Below are positions 44,146 to 52,956 of a stretch of 64,000 nucleotides of DNA, piece after piece. The position numbers and the translations under genes were made by a program. The stretch comes from Bosea vestrisii. GTDB taxonomy: Bacteria; Pseudomonadota; Alphaproteobacteria; Rhizobiales; Beijerinckiaceae. The notes below the pieces were generated by a model. That model searched no databases. It worked only from the letters and a program-made list of their open reading frames with translations, and was not told the DNA's origin. The stretch is taken from NCBI RefSeq assembly GCF_030144325.1, contig NZ_CP126307.1, positions 1,364,001 to 1,428,000 of the forward strand, read 5' to 3'. Each line of letters starts with the position of its first letter. Position 1 is the stretch's first letter.

Positions 44146-45191
44146 GGAATAACCTTCGCACAAACTTCGGCGACGATCGTCGCAGTCCGCCGCCAGCGCG
44201 GCAATGCGCGGGCTGCATGCCAGGCCGCGTCGGCGCGGCGTCGACGCTGGTCCCCATCATCCAACAACCGTGCCAGCCCGGCGCGCAAAGCCGCGACGTC
44301 GCCCGGCGGTACCTTCAGCGCAGCTTCGTCGGGAGCTGTCTCGGCCGCTGCACCGCCGGTCGTGCACAGGATCGGCAGGCCACGCGCCAGCGCCTCGGTC
44401 AGCACCATGCCATAGCCCTCGAACAGCGACGGCATGACGAAGAGATCAGCCTTGGCATAGGCGGCGTCGAGCTCGGCCTGCCTGAGCGCGCCGGCAAGCC
44501 TGATCCGCTCGGACAGCCCAGTGCTTGCGACCTGCGTCTTCAGCGCAGCTGTGGTGGCAGGCGCGCGATCGTCAGCACCGACGATGGTGAGGCGCCACGG
44601 CTTGCCGGCCAATCCTTCCAGCGCTGCGATGAGAACGTCATAGCCCTTGCGCGGCACGAGCGAGCCGACCGCCAGCAACTCGACGCTCTCGCCACCGGAA
44701 CCGGTCGCCCTCTCCGCCGGGTCGACGCCCGGCTCGGCCACCGTAATCCGCTCCGCGGGCACGGCAAAATCGGCGACGAGCAGCCGCTTGGTCGTCTCGC
44801 TGGAGACGATGACTCCAGCCGCATAGCGCAAGGCCGCCGCCTCGCGCCTGACGAACTCCGCCGCTTGCACCGGCGACAGCCCCGTCTCCAACCCGAGCGG
44901 GTGATGCACCAGCGCGACGACGCGGCCCGCAAGCCCAGCTGCTATGCTCTCCGGAAAGGCGCCATAGGCGAGGCCGTCGATCAGCAGCACGCGGTCATAG
45001 GATTGCGACAGGATCGCCCGGCCGGTTTCGGAGAGATCGGCCTCGCTCGGATTCGGAAAGCCTCCCGGCAGCGGCAGATGCCGTGCCGCGACGCCCATCT
45101 CGCGCCACTCTTTCAGCAATCGCCGGTCATAGGCATAGCCGCCGGTCGGCAGCGACAGGTCGCCCGGAATGGCGAAGACGATCGCGCTCAC
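44142..45191 (-). CDS. GT4-family glycosyltransferase of the MDR-PTPS-GT4 cluster
   Basis: A 349-residue GT-B enzyme. C-terminal donor domain: AVGSLVPRKGYDVLIAALEG and the EX7E-type motif PSLFEGYGMVLTEALARGLP, diagnostic for retaining family-4 transferases using nucleotide-sugars. The N-terminus AIPGDLSLPTGGYAYDRRLL is the acceptor side. It overlaps both neighbours by 4 bases (PTPS-like upstream, methyltransferase downstream), so the three are obligatorily coupled. Acceptor and sugar are unknown. Confidence 0.92.
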   Translation of the reverse strand: MSAIVFAIPGDLSLPTGGYAYDRRLLKEWREMGVAARHLPLPGGFPNPSEADLSETGRAILSQSYDRVLLIDGLAYGAFPESIAAGLAGRVVALVHHPLGLETGLSPVQAAEFVRREAAALRYAAGVIVSSETTKRLLVADFAVPAERITVAEPGVDPAERATGSGGESVELLAVGSLVPRKGYDVLIAALEGLAGKPWRLTIVGADDRAPATTAALKTQVASTGLSERIRLAGALRQAELDAAYAKADLFVMPSLFEGYGMVLTEALARGLPILCTTGGAAAETAPDEAALKVPPGDVAALRAGLARLLDDGDQRRRRADAAWHAARALPRWRRTATIVAEVCAKVIP

Positions 45192-45589
45192 GCGAGCGCG
45201 CCCTCATAGCTTGCCCTGGCCAGATCGGTCTCGTGCAGGATGACGCGGATCTTGGCGAGATCGGCGGCGTCGGCACCGAGCTTGCCGGAACGCGCCGCGG
45301 CAGCCATCGCGTCGAAGATGTATTTGCAGAGGAATTCGGTGGTGGTCAGCACGCCCGCGAACTGCGGCAGAGCATCGAGGTTCTGGTAGTTCAGCGGCTT
45401 CAGCGTCTGGTTCAGCACGGTCAGCGCCGCGCCGATGTCGACCACGACATTCTGTCGGGTGAGAGTCTCGCGGAAGAAGGCGACATCGACGACGAAGGTC
45501 GCGCCGTGCATCCCCTGCGCCGGGCCGAAGAACGGGTCGGGCAGCGAATGGCCGATCATGATGCGATCGCGGACTTCGACGGAAAACAT
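45188..45589 (-). CDS. Degenerate 6-pyruvoyl-tetrahydropterin synthase-like protein
   Basis: A 133-residue T-fold protein. Zinc-site His14 and His28 are kept, but the third ligand position is Ala30 (MHGATF where QueD/PTPS have HGH), the nucleophilic Cys position is Ala24, and the second catalytic His block reads LNYQNLD rather than LDHxxLN. The C-terminal LHETDLARASYEG retains the Glu. It therefore cannot be a standard QueD or PTPS and may bind a pterin-like substrate for a different reaction. It overlaps the glycosyltransferase (4 bases) and lies 50 bases after the MDR gene. Confidence 0.85.
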   Translation of the reverse strand: MFSVEVRDRIMIGHSLPDPFFGPAQGMHGATFVVDVAFFRETLTRQNVVVDIGAALTVLNQTLKPLNYQNLDALPQFAGVLTTTEFLCKYIFDAMAAAARSGKLGADAADLAKIRVILHETDLARASYEGALA

Positions 45590-45639
45590 GGGCAGTCTCC
45601 TTCAGCGCGCGCAGTCTTGGCGAAGGCCGGTGCGCGACG

Positions 45640-46631
45640 TCAATAGCGCAGAACCGCCGTCAGCCTTGCGCCGGCGAACAGCGCCGGCAAGTGCGCAGGC
45701 GCATCCTTGAACGCGATCTCGTCCGTGATCAGCGCATCGAGCCGAATGTCGGCGAGCAACGCCAGTGCGGCATTGGCACGTCGCGCATAATCGAACCGCG
45801 CCCGCCGCGACGGCGAAACCTGCCCTACCTGCGAGGAGACGAGTTGCAGGCGCCTGGCATGGAAAGCGCCGCCAAGCGGTGCCGCGACGCTGCCTTCGCC
45901 ATACCAGCTCAGCTCGACGATCCGCGCCTCGAATCCGGCTGCGCCGATCGCCGTGGCAAGGCCGGCGGCACTCGCGCTGGCGTGGAAGACGAGGTCGGCA
46001 TCCTGCGGGCAGTCCGCCGGCAGCGCGAACCGGCAGCCCAGCGCCTCGGCGAGCCCGGCGCGGCTCTCGTCGAGATCGACCAGCGTCACCTCAGCGCCCG
46101 GCAGCCTCGCCGCGATATACGCAACGAGCAGGCCGAGGACACCGCCGCCGACCACGACGATGCGGTCAGCCGGCCCCGAGCCGGCATCCCAATGCGCGTT
46201 GAGCGCGGTTTCCATATTGGCGGCGAGCACGGCCCTCCTTGCCGGAACGCCCTCGGGAACCAGTGCCACGCGGCCCGCCGGAACGACGAAGCGGTCCTGG
46301 TGCGGGTGCAGGCAGAACACCGTCCGGCCCAGCAGCTCGGCCGGCCCCGCATCCACCATGCCGACGGCGCAGTAGCCGTATTTCACCGGAAACGGGAACG
46401 CGCCCTGCTGGAGGGGGCTCGCATGCGCTCATATTCGCTCTCGGGCACGCGCCCCTCGAAGACCAGCCGCTCGGTGCCGCGGCTGATGCCGCTCCAGAGC
46501 GTGCGCACAAGGCACTCGTCCGGCCCCGGCGCTGTCAGCTCTTCCGTGTTCAGGACGCATTCACGCGCGGCGGCATACCAGAGCGCGGTCGCCTGCGCGC
46601 TTGCTTCATTCGCAGTTGCCGGCTTTACCAC
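45640..46631 (-). pseudogene. Zinc-independent MDR dehydrogenase, frameshifted
   Basis: Two adjacent fragments in different frames make one medium-chain dehydrogenase. The N-terminal piece (GTG at 46631) carries WSGISRGTERLVFEGRVP; the Cys of the zinc-site motif is replaced by Ser, as in BchC-like enzymes. The frame breaks in a five-G run at 46413-46417; one extra base restores continuity to FPFPVKYGYCAVG, then VVVGGGVLGLLVAYIAA (NAD(P) loop). The repaired protein would have 330 residues. The break may be a true mutation or a homopolymer read error. First gene of the PTPS-GT4-methyltransferase cluster; GGAGG precedes the GTG. Confidence 0.85.
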
Positions 46632-46672
46632 GCATCGCCCTCCGCGCCGTTCCCCGCCAGCCTGATGAGCAC

Positions 46673-48496
46673 ATGACGGAAACCGCCATGAACCAGCGTC
46701 CCGCTCCGACCACGTTCCAGGCGGCGGCGCAAGAGGACACCAGGCTGACGCCGGCGGGGCTGCAGTCCTTCTCCACCTTGCGGGCGCGGCGCTTGCTCGT
46801 CGCGGCCCTGAACCTCATCACGCTGGCAGCGCTGCTTTACGGCCTGTCGCGCGTGCTCTCTGCCGGCGGCTGGAGCCTTGCCGATATCGCGATCTTCATC
46901 GCCTTTCTGTTCGGCGCGCCCTGGACGGTGCTCGGTTTCTGGAATGCCGTGATCGGGCTCTGGCTGCTTCATGGCACTAAGGATGGACTCGAGCAGGTCG
47001 CGCCCTTCGCCGCCGCCGGCGAGGTCGATACGCCACTCACCGTCCGCACCGCCGTGCTGATGACGCTGCGCAACGAGGACCCGGCCCGCGCCTTCGCGCG
47101 GCTGCGCATCGTCAAGGACAGCGTCAACGCCACCGGCGAAGGCGGCTGGTTCGATTATTTCGTGCTCTCCGACACGAACGATCCCGCGGTTGCAGCCCGC
47201 GAGGAGGCGCTTGCGGCCGAACTCTCCCGCGATGCAGGCGAGGATTGCACGATCGTCTACCGCCGCCGCAGCGACAATGCCGGCTACAAGGCCGGCAATG
47301 TCCGCGATTTCTGCGAGCGCTGGGGCGACCGCTACGAGCTGATGCTGCCGCTCGACGCCGACAGCGTCATGTCCGGCGACGCCATCGTGAAGCTCGCCCG
47401 GATGATGCAGGCCTATCCGAAGCTCGGCATTCTGCAGAGCCTCGTCGTCGGCATGCCGAGCAAATCGGCCTTCGCCCGCATCTTCCAGTTCGGCATGCGC
47501 CACGGCATGCGGCCCTACACCATGGGCTCGGCCTGGTGGATCGGCGAATGCGGCCCGTTCTGGGGCCATAACGCCATGGTGCGGATCGCGCCCTTCCGCG
47601 ACCATTGCCATCTGCCGACCGTGCCGGGCGGGCCGCCGCTCGGTGGGCCAATCATGAGTCATGACCAGGTCGAGGCGACCTTGATGCGCCGCGCCGGCTA
47701 CGAGGTCCGCGTGCTCCCGGTTGAGGCCGGCAGCTGGGAGGAGAACCCGCCGACCATGCTGGAATTCGCCCGGCGCGACCTGCGCTGGTGCCTCGGCAAC
47801 CTGCAATACCTGAAGATACTCGATATCCCGGGCCTCAAGGCGATGAGCCGCTTCCAGCTCGCCTGGGCGATCCTGATGTTCATCGGCCTGCCGGCATGGA
47901 CGCTGATGATCGCGCTCTTGCCGCTGAAGGTCCTGGAGGATCGCGGCATCGCCGATTATCCCGCTGGCTTCGCCGCCTTCCTCTATGTGCTGTTCTTCGC
48001 GATGTATCTCTCGCCGAAGCTCGCCGGCTTCGCCGATATCCTGCTGAGCAAGGGCGGCACGCAGCGCTATGGCGGCACCTTGCGCTTCGTCGTCTCCTCG
48101 CTGATCGAGATCGTCTTCGCCTTCCTGCAGGGCGCGGTCTCGACCTTCCGGACCACGCTCTTCATGATCGGCCTCGCCTTCGGCAAGGCCAGAATCGGCT
48201 GGAACGGCCAGGCGCGCGATGCCCACGCCCTCTCCTTCGCCACCGCCTTCGCCGGCCTCTGGCCGCATCTGCTGTTCGGACTCTACATCTTCGGCACGCT
48301 CGCCGTGCTGTCGCCGACCGTGCTGATCTGGTCGCTGCCGCTGACCGCCGGCTACATCCTCGCCATCCCCTTCGCCATGCTGACCGCCGCGCCGGCGCTG
48401 GGAGGCTGGTTCGTCCGCTCGGGCCTCTGTGGCATCCCCGAGGATTTCGATCCGCCGGCCGAGATCGTCGCGATCCAGGGTAGCGACGCCCGATGA
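46673..48496 (+). CDS. opgH: Glucans biosynthesis glucosyltransferase OpgH
   Basis: Inner-membrane family-2 glucosyltransferase (607 residues) that makes the backbone of osmoregulated periplasmic glucans. Hydrophobic helices flank the catalytic domain: about 40-90 and about 400-590. Catalytic features: DTNDPAVAAREEALAAEL, YKAGNVRDFCERWGDRYEL, LPLDADSVMSGD (DxD) and RRDLRWCLGNLQY (QxxRW-like position). It is shorter than the enterobacterial form but near alphaproteobacterial OpgH. It overlaps fkbM by ATGA; no opgG is adjacent. Start fixed at 46673; divergent from the MDR gene by only 41 bases. Confidence 0.94.
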   Translation: MTETAMNQRPAPTTFQAAAQEDTRLTPAGLQSFSTLRARRLLVAALNLITLAALLYGLSRVLSAGGWSLADIAIFIAFLFGAPWTVLGFWNAVIGLWLLHGTKDGLEQVAPFAAAGEVDTPLTVRTAVLMTLRNEDPARAFARLRIVKDSVNATGEGGWFDYFVLSDTNDPAVAAREEALAAELSRDAGEDCTIVYRRRSDNAGYKAGNVRDFCERWGDRYELMLPLDADSVMSGDAIVKLARMMQAYPKLGILQSLVVGMPSKSAFARIFQFGMRHGMRPYTMGSAWWIGECGPFWGHNAMVRIAPFRDHCHLPTVPGGPPLGGPIMSHDQVEATLMRRAGYEVRVLPVEAGSWEENPPTMLEFARRDLRWCLGNLQYLKILDIPGLKAMSRFQLAWAILMFIGLPAWTLMIALLPLKVLEDRGIADYPAGFAAFLYVLFFAMYLSPKLAGFADILLSKGGTQRYGGTLRFVVSSLIEIVFAFLQGAVSTFRTTLFMIGLAFGKARIGWNGQARDAHALSFATAFAGLWPHLLFGLYIFGTLAVLSPTVLIWSLPLTAGYILAIPFAMLTAAPALGGWFVRSGLCGIPEDFDPPAEIVAIQGSDAR

Positions 48497-49251
48497 AGCC
48501 GGTCGCCTATCCGAAGGGCACGGCGAAAAGCCTGGGGCGCTCGCTGCGCATCTATCATGGCGACCATATCCGCAAGGTCGCGATGGACTCGCTCTATGCC
48601 CGCTTCCTGCGGCCGGGCGATCTTGCCTTCGACATCGGCGCCCATGTCGGCGACCGCATCTCCTCCTTCCGCCGGCTCGGCGCCAGCGTCATCGCCCTCG
48701 AGCCACAACCCGGTCCGGCCCGGGCGCTACGTCTGATCCATGGCCGCGATCCCAAGGTGACGCTGGTCGAGGCGGCCTGTGGCGACAGCTTGGGCACCGC
48801 GACGCTCAGGATAAACAGCGCCAACCCGACCGTCTCGACCCTGTCGGCCGAGTTCGTCGATGCGGCGCAGGGCCAGGATGGCTGGCGCGAGCAGGTCTGG
48901 GATCGCGAGCTCACCGTGCCCTGCACCACGCTCGATGCGCTGATCGGCGAATACGGCCTGCCCGCCTTCGTCAAGATCGACGTCGAGGGCTTCGAGGCGC
49001 AGGTGCTCGCCGGGCTCAACCAGACGCCACCTGCCCTCTCCTTCGAGTTCACCACCATCCAGCGCGACGTCGCACAGGCGTGCCTTGCCCGGCTCGCCGC
49101 CGTCGGCCCCTATCGCTTCAACGTCGCGCTGGGTGAGAGCCAGACGCTCGCTTTCCCCGAAGCGGTTCCCGCCGCAGCCATGGCCGGCTATATCCGCGAG
49201 CTGCCGCATGATGCGAACTCCGGCGACGTCTACGCCCTTCTGCAAGGCTGA
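48493..49251 (+). CDS. FkbM-family methyltransferase
   Basis: A 252-residue SAM methyltransferase of the FkbM type, usually acting on sugar or polyketide hydroxyls. Motif I FDIGAHVGDRISSFRRLGAS with acidic VIALEPQPG, and VKIDVEGFEAQVLAGLNQ, the FkbM signature. The ATG lies inside the opgH stop (ATGA), so the two proteins are cotranslated. This linkage suggests O-methylation of the periplasmic glucan or its precursor; that is inference. It is followed 3 bases later by an exported protein. Confidence 0.9.
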   Translation: MKPVAYPKGTAKSLGRSLRIYHGDHIRKVAMDSLYARFLRPGDLAFDIGAHVGDRISSFRRLGASVIALEPQPGPARALRLIHGRDPKVTLVEAACGDSLGTATLRINSANPTVSTLSAEFVDAAQGQDGWREQVWDRELTVPCTTLDALIGEYGLPAFVKIDVEGFEAQVLAGLNQTPPALSFEFTTIQRDVAQACLARLAAVGPYRFNVALGESQTLAFPEAVPAAAMAGYIRELPHDANSGDVYALLQG

Positions 49252-49254
49252 TCG

Positions 49255-50247
49255 ATGATGATGACCCTGACTGCACGGCTGCGCGCCCTGCTCCTTCCGC
49301 TCACCCTGCTCACCACCGGCATTGCCCACGCCGCCGGCGACGTCGCCGTCGAGATCAAGAACGAGTCGGAACAGGTCGCCTGCGCCGAGAAGGACAACGT
49401 CAGCATCAAGGCGATCTCGCCGGAGGTCCGCCGTTTCCGCATCGAGGCCGCGCACCCGGCCTACATCGCCGGCCTGCTGCGCGACAACTGGGATGCCGAC
49501 TGGACCGATTGCGACATGAGCGGCGATCCCGTCCACAAGGCGCCGGTACCGCCGCAGCGCATCACCTTCTACGAGAGCATCGAGTACTGGCTCGTCGGCT
49601 ACACCTTCGAGAGCTTCTGGCGCCCGGCCGAGACGACCTTCCGGGTCGGCGACCGCGTCGAGAAGGGCCTGCACCTCGTCCAGCTCTGGAAGCTCGGCAA
49701 GACCGGCTCCTATGAGGTGCTGGTCGTCTATCCGCAGGATGGCTACTGGCGCGTCCGGCCGCTGCCGCCGCAGCAGCTCTCGGCCGCCGCCTATGGCTCC
49801 TCCTTCCTGTTCGGACCAGTCGAGCAGGACGGCGCGCGGCCGGTGGTGAACCTCAGGGAGATCGCCTTCGATCCCAAGACGCTCTCCTTCAACCTCGCCT
49901 TCAAGGATGGCAGCTCGGGTACCCTCAAGCTCGACAGCGTCGACGAGAACCGCATGGTGCTCGACGCCGTGCTCGACAAGCCGGTCACCGGTGGCAAGGC
50001 CTTCGCCGCCCTGCGCTCGATGTATGTCACCGAGTTCAACAACGACGTCGCCCGCATCGCCATCCGCGAGCCCGGCGCCAAGGGCTGGCGCGAGGAGGCG
50101 CTGATGCCCTTCACCGGCGGCAAGGCGACCGATGTCTGGATGGGCCGCACCACCCATTCGCGCCACAACACCTCCTCGCCCGACATGGTCTTCCGCAACT
50201 TCTCGAAAGACCCGAACCCGCCCGCCAAGCCGGAAGCGAAGAAGTGA
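49255..50247 (+). CDS. Exported protein of unknown function, opgH-fkbM operon
   Basis: A 330-residue protein with a Sec signal peptide (about 1-26; LLLPLTLLTTGIAHA), hence periplasmic or outer-membrane associated. The mature part has many aromatic/charged beta strands: ITFYESIEYWLVGYTFESFW, VEKGLHLVQLWKL, VVYPQDGYWRVRPLP. Two Cys (about 42 and 84) could form a disulfide. I recognise no named family. It follows fkbM after 3 bases, so it is probably part of the periplasmic glucan operon. Confidence 0.75.
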   Translation: MMMTLTARLRALLLPLTLLTTGIAHAAGDVAVEIKNESEQVACAEKDNVSIKAISPEVRRFRIEAAHPAYIAGLLRDNWDADWTDCDMSGDPVHKAPVPPQRITFYESIEYWLVGYTFESFWRPAETTFRVGDRVEKGLHLVQLWKLGKTGSYEVLVVYPQDGYWRVRPLPPQQLSAAAYGSSFLFGPVEQDGARPVVNLREIAFDPKTLSFNLAFKDGSSGTLKLDSVDENRMVLDAVLDKPVTGGKAFAALRSMYVTEFNNDVARIAIREPGAKGWREEALMPFTGGKATDVWMGRTTHSRHNTSSPDMVFRNFSKDPNPPAKPEAKK

Positions 50248-50286
50248 GCCCAGCGCGCTCGGCCTGAAGGCGCTGCGGGGCAGCTG

Positions 50287-51036
50287 ATGGACATCCCGAT
50301 CGCGAGCCTCGTGCTTGGCGCGGTGCTAGCTGGCTTCGTGCAGGGTCTATCCGGCTTCGCCTTCAGCCTCGTCGCCATGTCGGTCTGGGCCTGGACGCTC
50401 GATCCCAAGCTCGCCGCAGTCATGGCGGTGTTCGGCGGCCTGACCGGCCAGACCATCGCGGCCGTAACCGTGCGCCGCGGCTTCGATTTCGCCAGACTCT
50501 GGCCTTTCCTGCTCGGCGGCCTCGCCGGCATCCCGGTCGGCGTCCTGCTGCTGCCGCTGGTCGAGCCCAATTTGTTCAAGGCCGGGCTCGGCATCCTCCT
50601 GGCCGTCTGGTGCCCGATCATGCTGTTCGCGCCGCATCTGCCGCCGGTCCGCGCCGGCGGGCGCCTGGCGGATGGCGCGATCGGCCTGATGGGAGGCGTC
50701 ATGGGCGGCTTCGGCGGCTTCACCGGCGTGCTGCCAACGCTGTGGTGCAGCTTGCGACGCATGGACAAGGACGTGCAGCGTTCGATCGTCCAGAACTTCA
50801 ACCTGACGATGCTCGCCGCCACCATGCTGGGCTATGTGCTGGCCGGAAACGTCACACGCTCGATGTGGCCGGCCTTCGCCATCGTCGCACCGGCGATGCT
50901 GATCCCGACCCTCCTCGGCGGGCGGCTCTATATCGGCATCAGTGAGCAGGCCTTCCGTCGCGTTGTGCTGACCCTGCTGACGCTGTCGGGCCTCGCATTA
51001 CTGATGTCGTCGCTGCCACGTTTGCTCGGTGGCTAA
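50287..51036 (+). CDS. TauE/SafE-family anion exporter
   Basis: A 249-residue permease of the sulfite exporter/TauE family with about eight membrane segments. Signature: the repeated half-unit begins GFVQGLSGFAFSLVAMSVWA and again GLMGGVMGGFGGFTGVLPTL. Known relatives move sulfite, sulfoacetate or other organic anions. Starts 39 bases after the exported protein; the following 95 bases before hyi contain nothing that I can name. Substrate unknown. Confidence 0.9.
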   Translation: MDIPIASLVLGAVLAGFVQGLSGFAFSLVAMSVWAWTLDPKLAAVMAVFGGLTGQTIAAVTVRRGFDFARLWPFLLGGLAGIPVGVLLLPLVEPNLFKAGLGILLAVWCPIMLFAPHLPPVRAGGRLADGAIGLMGGVMGGFGGFTGVLPTLWCSLRRMDKDVQRSIVQNFNLTMLAATMLGYVLAGNVTRSMWPAFAIVAPAMLIPTLLGGRLYIGISEQAFRRVVLTLLTLSGLALLMSSLPRLLGG

Positions 51037-51131
51037 GAACGCGGAACTGTCCCGCGCCCTACAGGTTACCAATGACGTGCCCATCCGAACGGGCTAGCTT
51101 GCCGCCCACAATCTGACTGACGAGACTGTCC

Positions 51132-51911
51132 ATGCCGCGTTTTGCCGCCAATCTCTCGATGATGTTCAACGAGTGGGATTTCCTCGACCGCTTCAAGGCG
51201 GCCGCCGAGGCCGGCTTCGAGGCGGTGGAGTTCCTCTTCCCTTATGAGCATGCGCCGGAGAAGGTCGGCCTTGCGCTCGCTGGCGGCGAGCTCGAGCAGG
51301 CGCTGTTCAACCTACCGCCCGGCGACTGGGCCAAGGGCGAGCGCGGGATGGCGGCCCTGCCCGGCCGCGAGCAGGAATTCCGCGACGGCATCGAGACGGC
51401 ACTGGCCTATGTCCACGAGACCGGCGTCAAGCGCGTACACATGATGGCGGGGCTCACCGACCCGAACGATCCGGCGGCGCAGAAGGCCTATCGCGCCTCG
51501 CTCGCTTACGCCGCTGACAAGCTCGGCGAACATGGCGTCGACCTCCTGCTCGAGCCGATCAACGGCAAGGATATGCCGGGCTATTTCCTCAACGATTTCG
51601 ACCAGGCGGCGGCCTATGTCCGCGAATCCGGCCGACCGAACGTCAAGCTGCAGTTCGACATGTATCATTGCGAGTTGATCCACGGCGATGTCGGCGCGCG
51701 GCTGGAGGCGCTCTACCCGCTGGTCGGGCATGTCCAGATCGCCAATGCCGAGGGGCGGCACGAGCCCGACGGAACGAAACCCGACTACCCTACGCTGTTC
51801 ACGCAGCTCGATTCGCTCGGTTATCCCGGCTTCGTCGGCTGCGAATACCGCCCGCGCGCCGGCACGCTCGAAGGCCTCGGCTGGTTCTCGCCTTGGAAGA
51901 AGCACGCGTGA
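51132..51911 (+). CDS. hyi: Hydroxypyruvate isomerase family (Hyi/OtnI)
   Basis: A 259-residue xylose-isomerase-like TIM barrel enzyme. Metal-ligand segments LLLEPINGKDMPGYFLN, QFDMYHCELIHGD and VQIANAEGRHEPDGTK, and the last Glu in FVGCEYRPRAGT fit the Hyi/OtnI family, which interconverts hydroxypyruvate and tartronate semialdehyde or isomerises 2-oxo-tetronate. The choice between them cannot be made from sequence. Its stop overlaps the glucokinase start (GTGA), so both genes are coupled. Confidence 0.92.
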   Translation: MPRFAANLSMMFNEWDFLDRFKAAAEAGFEAVEFLFPYEHAPEKVGLALAGGELEQALFNLPPGDWAKGERGMAALPGREQEFRDGIETALAYVHETGVKRVHMMAGLTDPNDPAAQKAYRASLAYAADKLGEHGVDLLLEPINGKDMPGYFLNDFDQAAAYVRESGRPNVKLQFDMYHCELIHGDVGARLEALYPLVGHVQIANAEGRHEPDGTKPDYPTLFTQLDSLGYPGFVGCEYRPRAGTLEGLGWFSPWKKHA

Positions 51912-52912
51912 GCGGTTCAAGATTCCCTCATCCAGTCCTCGTCGCCGATATCGGCGGCACGAATTGCCGACTCTCGCTGGTGCCGACTCCGGGCGCCCTG
52001 CACGAACCGCTGGCGCGGATCAGCACCGGCGTGCATCCGACGCCCGAGGCAGCGCTCGGTTCGGTGCTCTCGACCCTCACGGTGAAGCCGCGCTCGGCGA
52101 TCCTCGCCGTCGCCGGCCCGCTCGATGGGCGCAAGGCACAACTCACCAATGCCAGCTGGCACTTCGACGGCCCGGCACTCGGCAAGGCGCTCGGCTTCGA
52201 GCAGGGCCTGCTGGTCAACGATTTCGAGGCGCTGGCGGCCTCGCTGGCGGTCTTGAGGGATCGCGACCTGTTCAATCTCGTCCACGGCCAACCGGAGCCT
52301 GAAGGTCCGCGCCTCGTGCTCGGCCCTGGCACCGGCTTCGGCGCCGCCGCCCTGCTACGACGTGGCGAGACCGGCATGTTGGTGCCGACTGAATCCGGCC
52401 ATATCGGCATCGGCCCCGAGGACCCGACCGAAGTGAAGCTCTGGCCAGCTCTGGCCGAGGGCCTGCCGCGCGTCACCGTCGAGGAATTGCTCAGCGGCAG
52501 CGGCCTCATCCGCTTCCACCGCGCGGTGATGCGCCAATCCGATGTCGCGGAGCCTGATGTCAGCGCAGCCGACGTCTCCGCGCTCGCCCTCGACGGCAAT
52601 CCGGCCGCGCTGATGGCTGTGGTCTGCTTCTGGCGGCTGCTGGCCCGCGTCGCCGGCGATCTCGCGCTCGGCTTCAAGGCGACGGGAGGGGTCTACCTCG
52701 CCGGCGGCATCGCCCCGCGCATCCTGCCGCTCGCCGACAAGGCGACGATCCATGCGGTCTTCGCCGGCAAGCCGCCGGTCGAGGATCTCGCCGCCCGCTT
52801 CGCGCTCAACGTCATCACCACCGATGACGCTGCCGAACAGGGCCTGGCAGCGATCGCCGCCACTCCTAACCGGTTCGGTCTCGACGATCCCGCGCGCTTG
52901 TGGTTTGGCTGA
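51908..52912 (+). CDS. glk: Glucokinase
   Basis: ATP-dependent glucose kinase of the ROK/hexokinase-like bacterial glucokinase family, 334 residues from the GTG at 51908. Phosphate-1 loop LVADIGGTNCRLSLVP, GPGTGFGAAALL, and GHIGIGPEDPTEVKLWP mark the ATP/sugar site; the end has KATGGVYLAGGIAPRILPL. The stop of hyi and this start overlap (GTGA). It would feed glucose into the Entner-Doudoroff pathway. Confidence 0.95.
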   Translation: MSGSRFPHPVLVADIGGTNCRLSLVPTPGALHEPLARISTGVHPTPEAALGSVLSTLTVKPRSAILAVAGPLDGRKAQLTNASWHFDGPALGKALGFEQGLLVNDFEALAASLAVLRDRDLFNLVHGQPEPEGPRLVLGPGTGFGAAALLRRGETGMLVPTESGHIGIGPEDPTEVKLWPALAEGLPRVTVEELLSGSGLIRFHRAVMRQSDVAEPDVSAADVSALALDGNPAALMAVVCFWRLLARVAGDLALGFKATGGVYLAGGIAPRILPLADKATIHAVFAGKPPVEDLAARFALNVITTDDAAEQGLAAIAATPNRFGLDDPARLWFG

Positions 52913-52956
52913 GCGCAACCGCGCTCACCTGACCTCTTTCAAAGACGATTCCCACC

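Noticed and set aside
46413..46417. Poly-G run as proven phase-variation switch
   Set aside because: The tract is only five bases, short for typical contingency loci; a read error or fixed mutation is at least as likely.
46625..48268. 547-codon minus-strand frame over opgH
   Set aside because: Antisense shadow with no recognisable domain.
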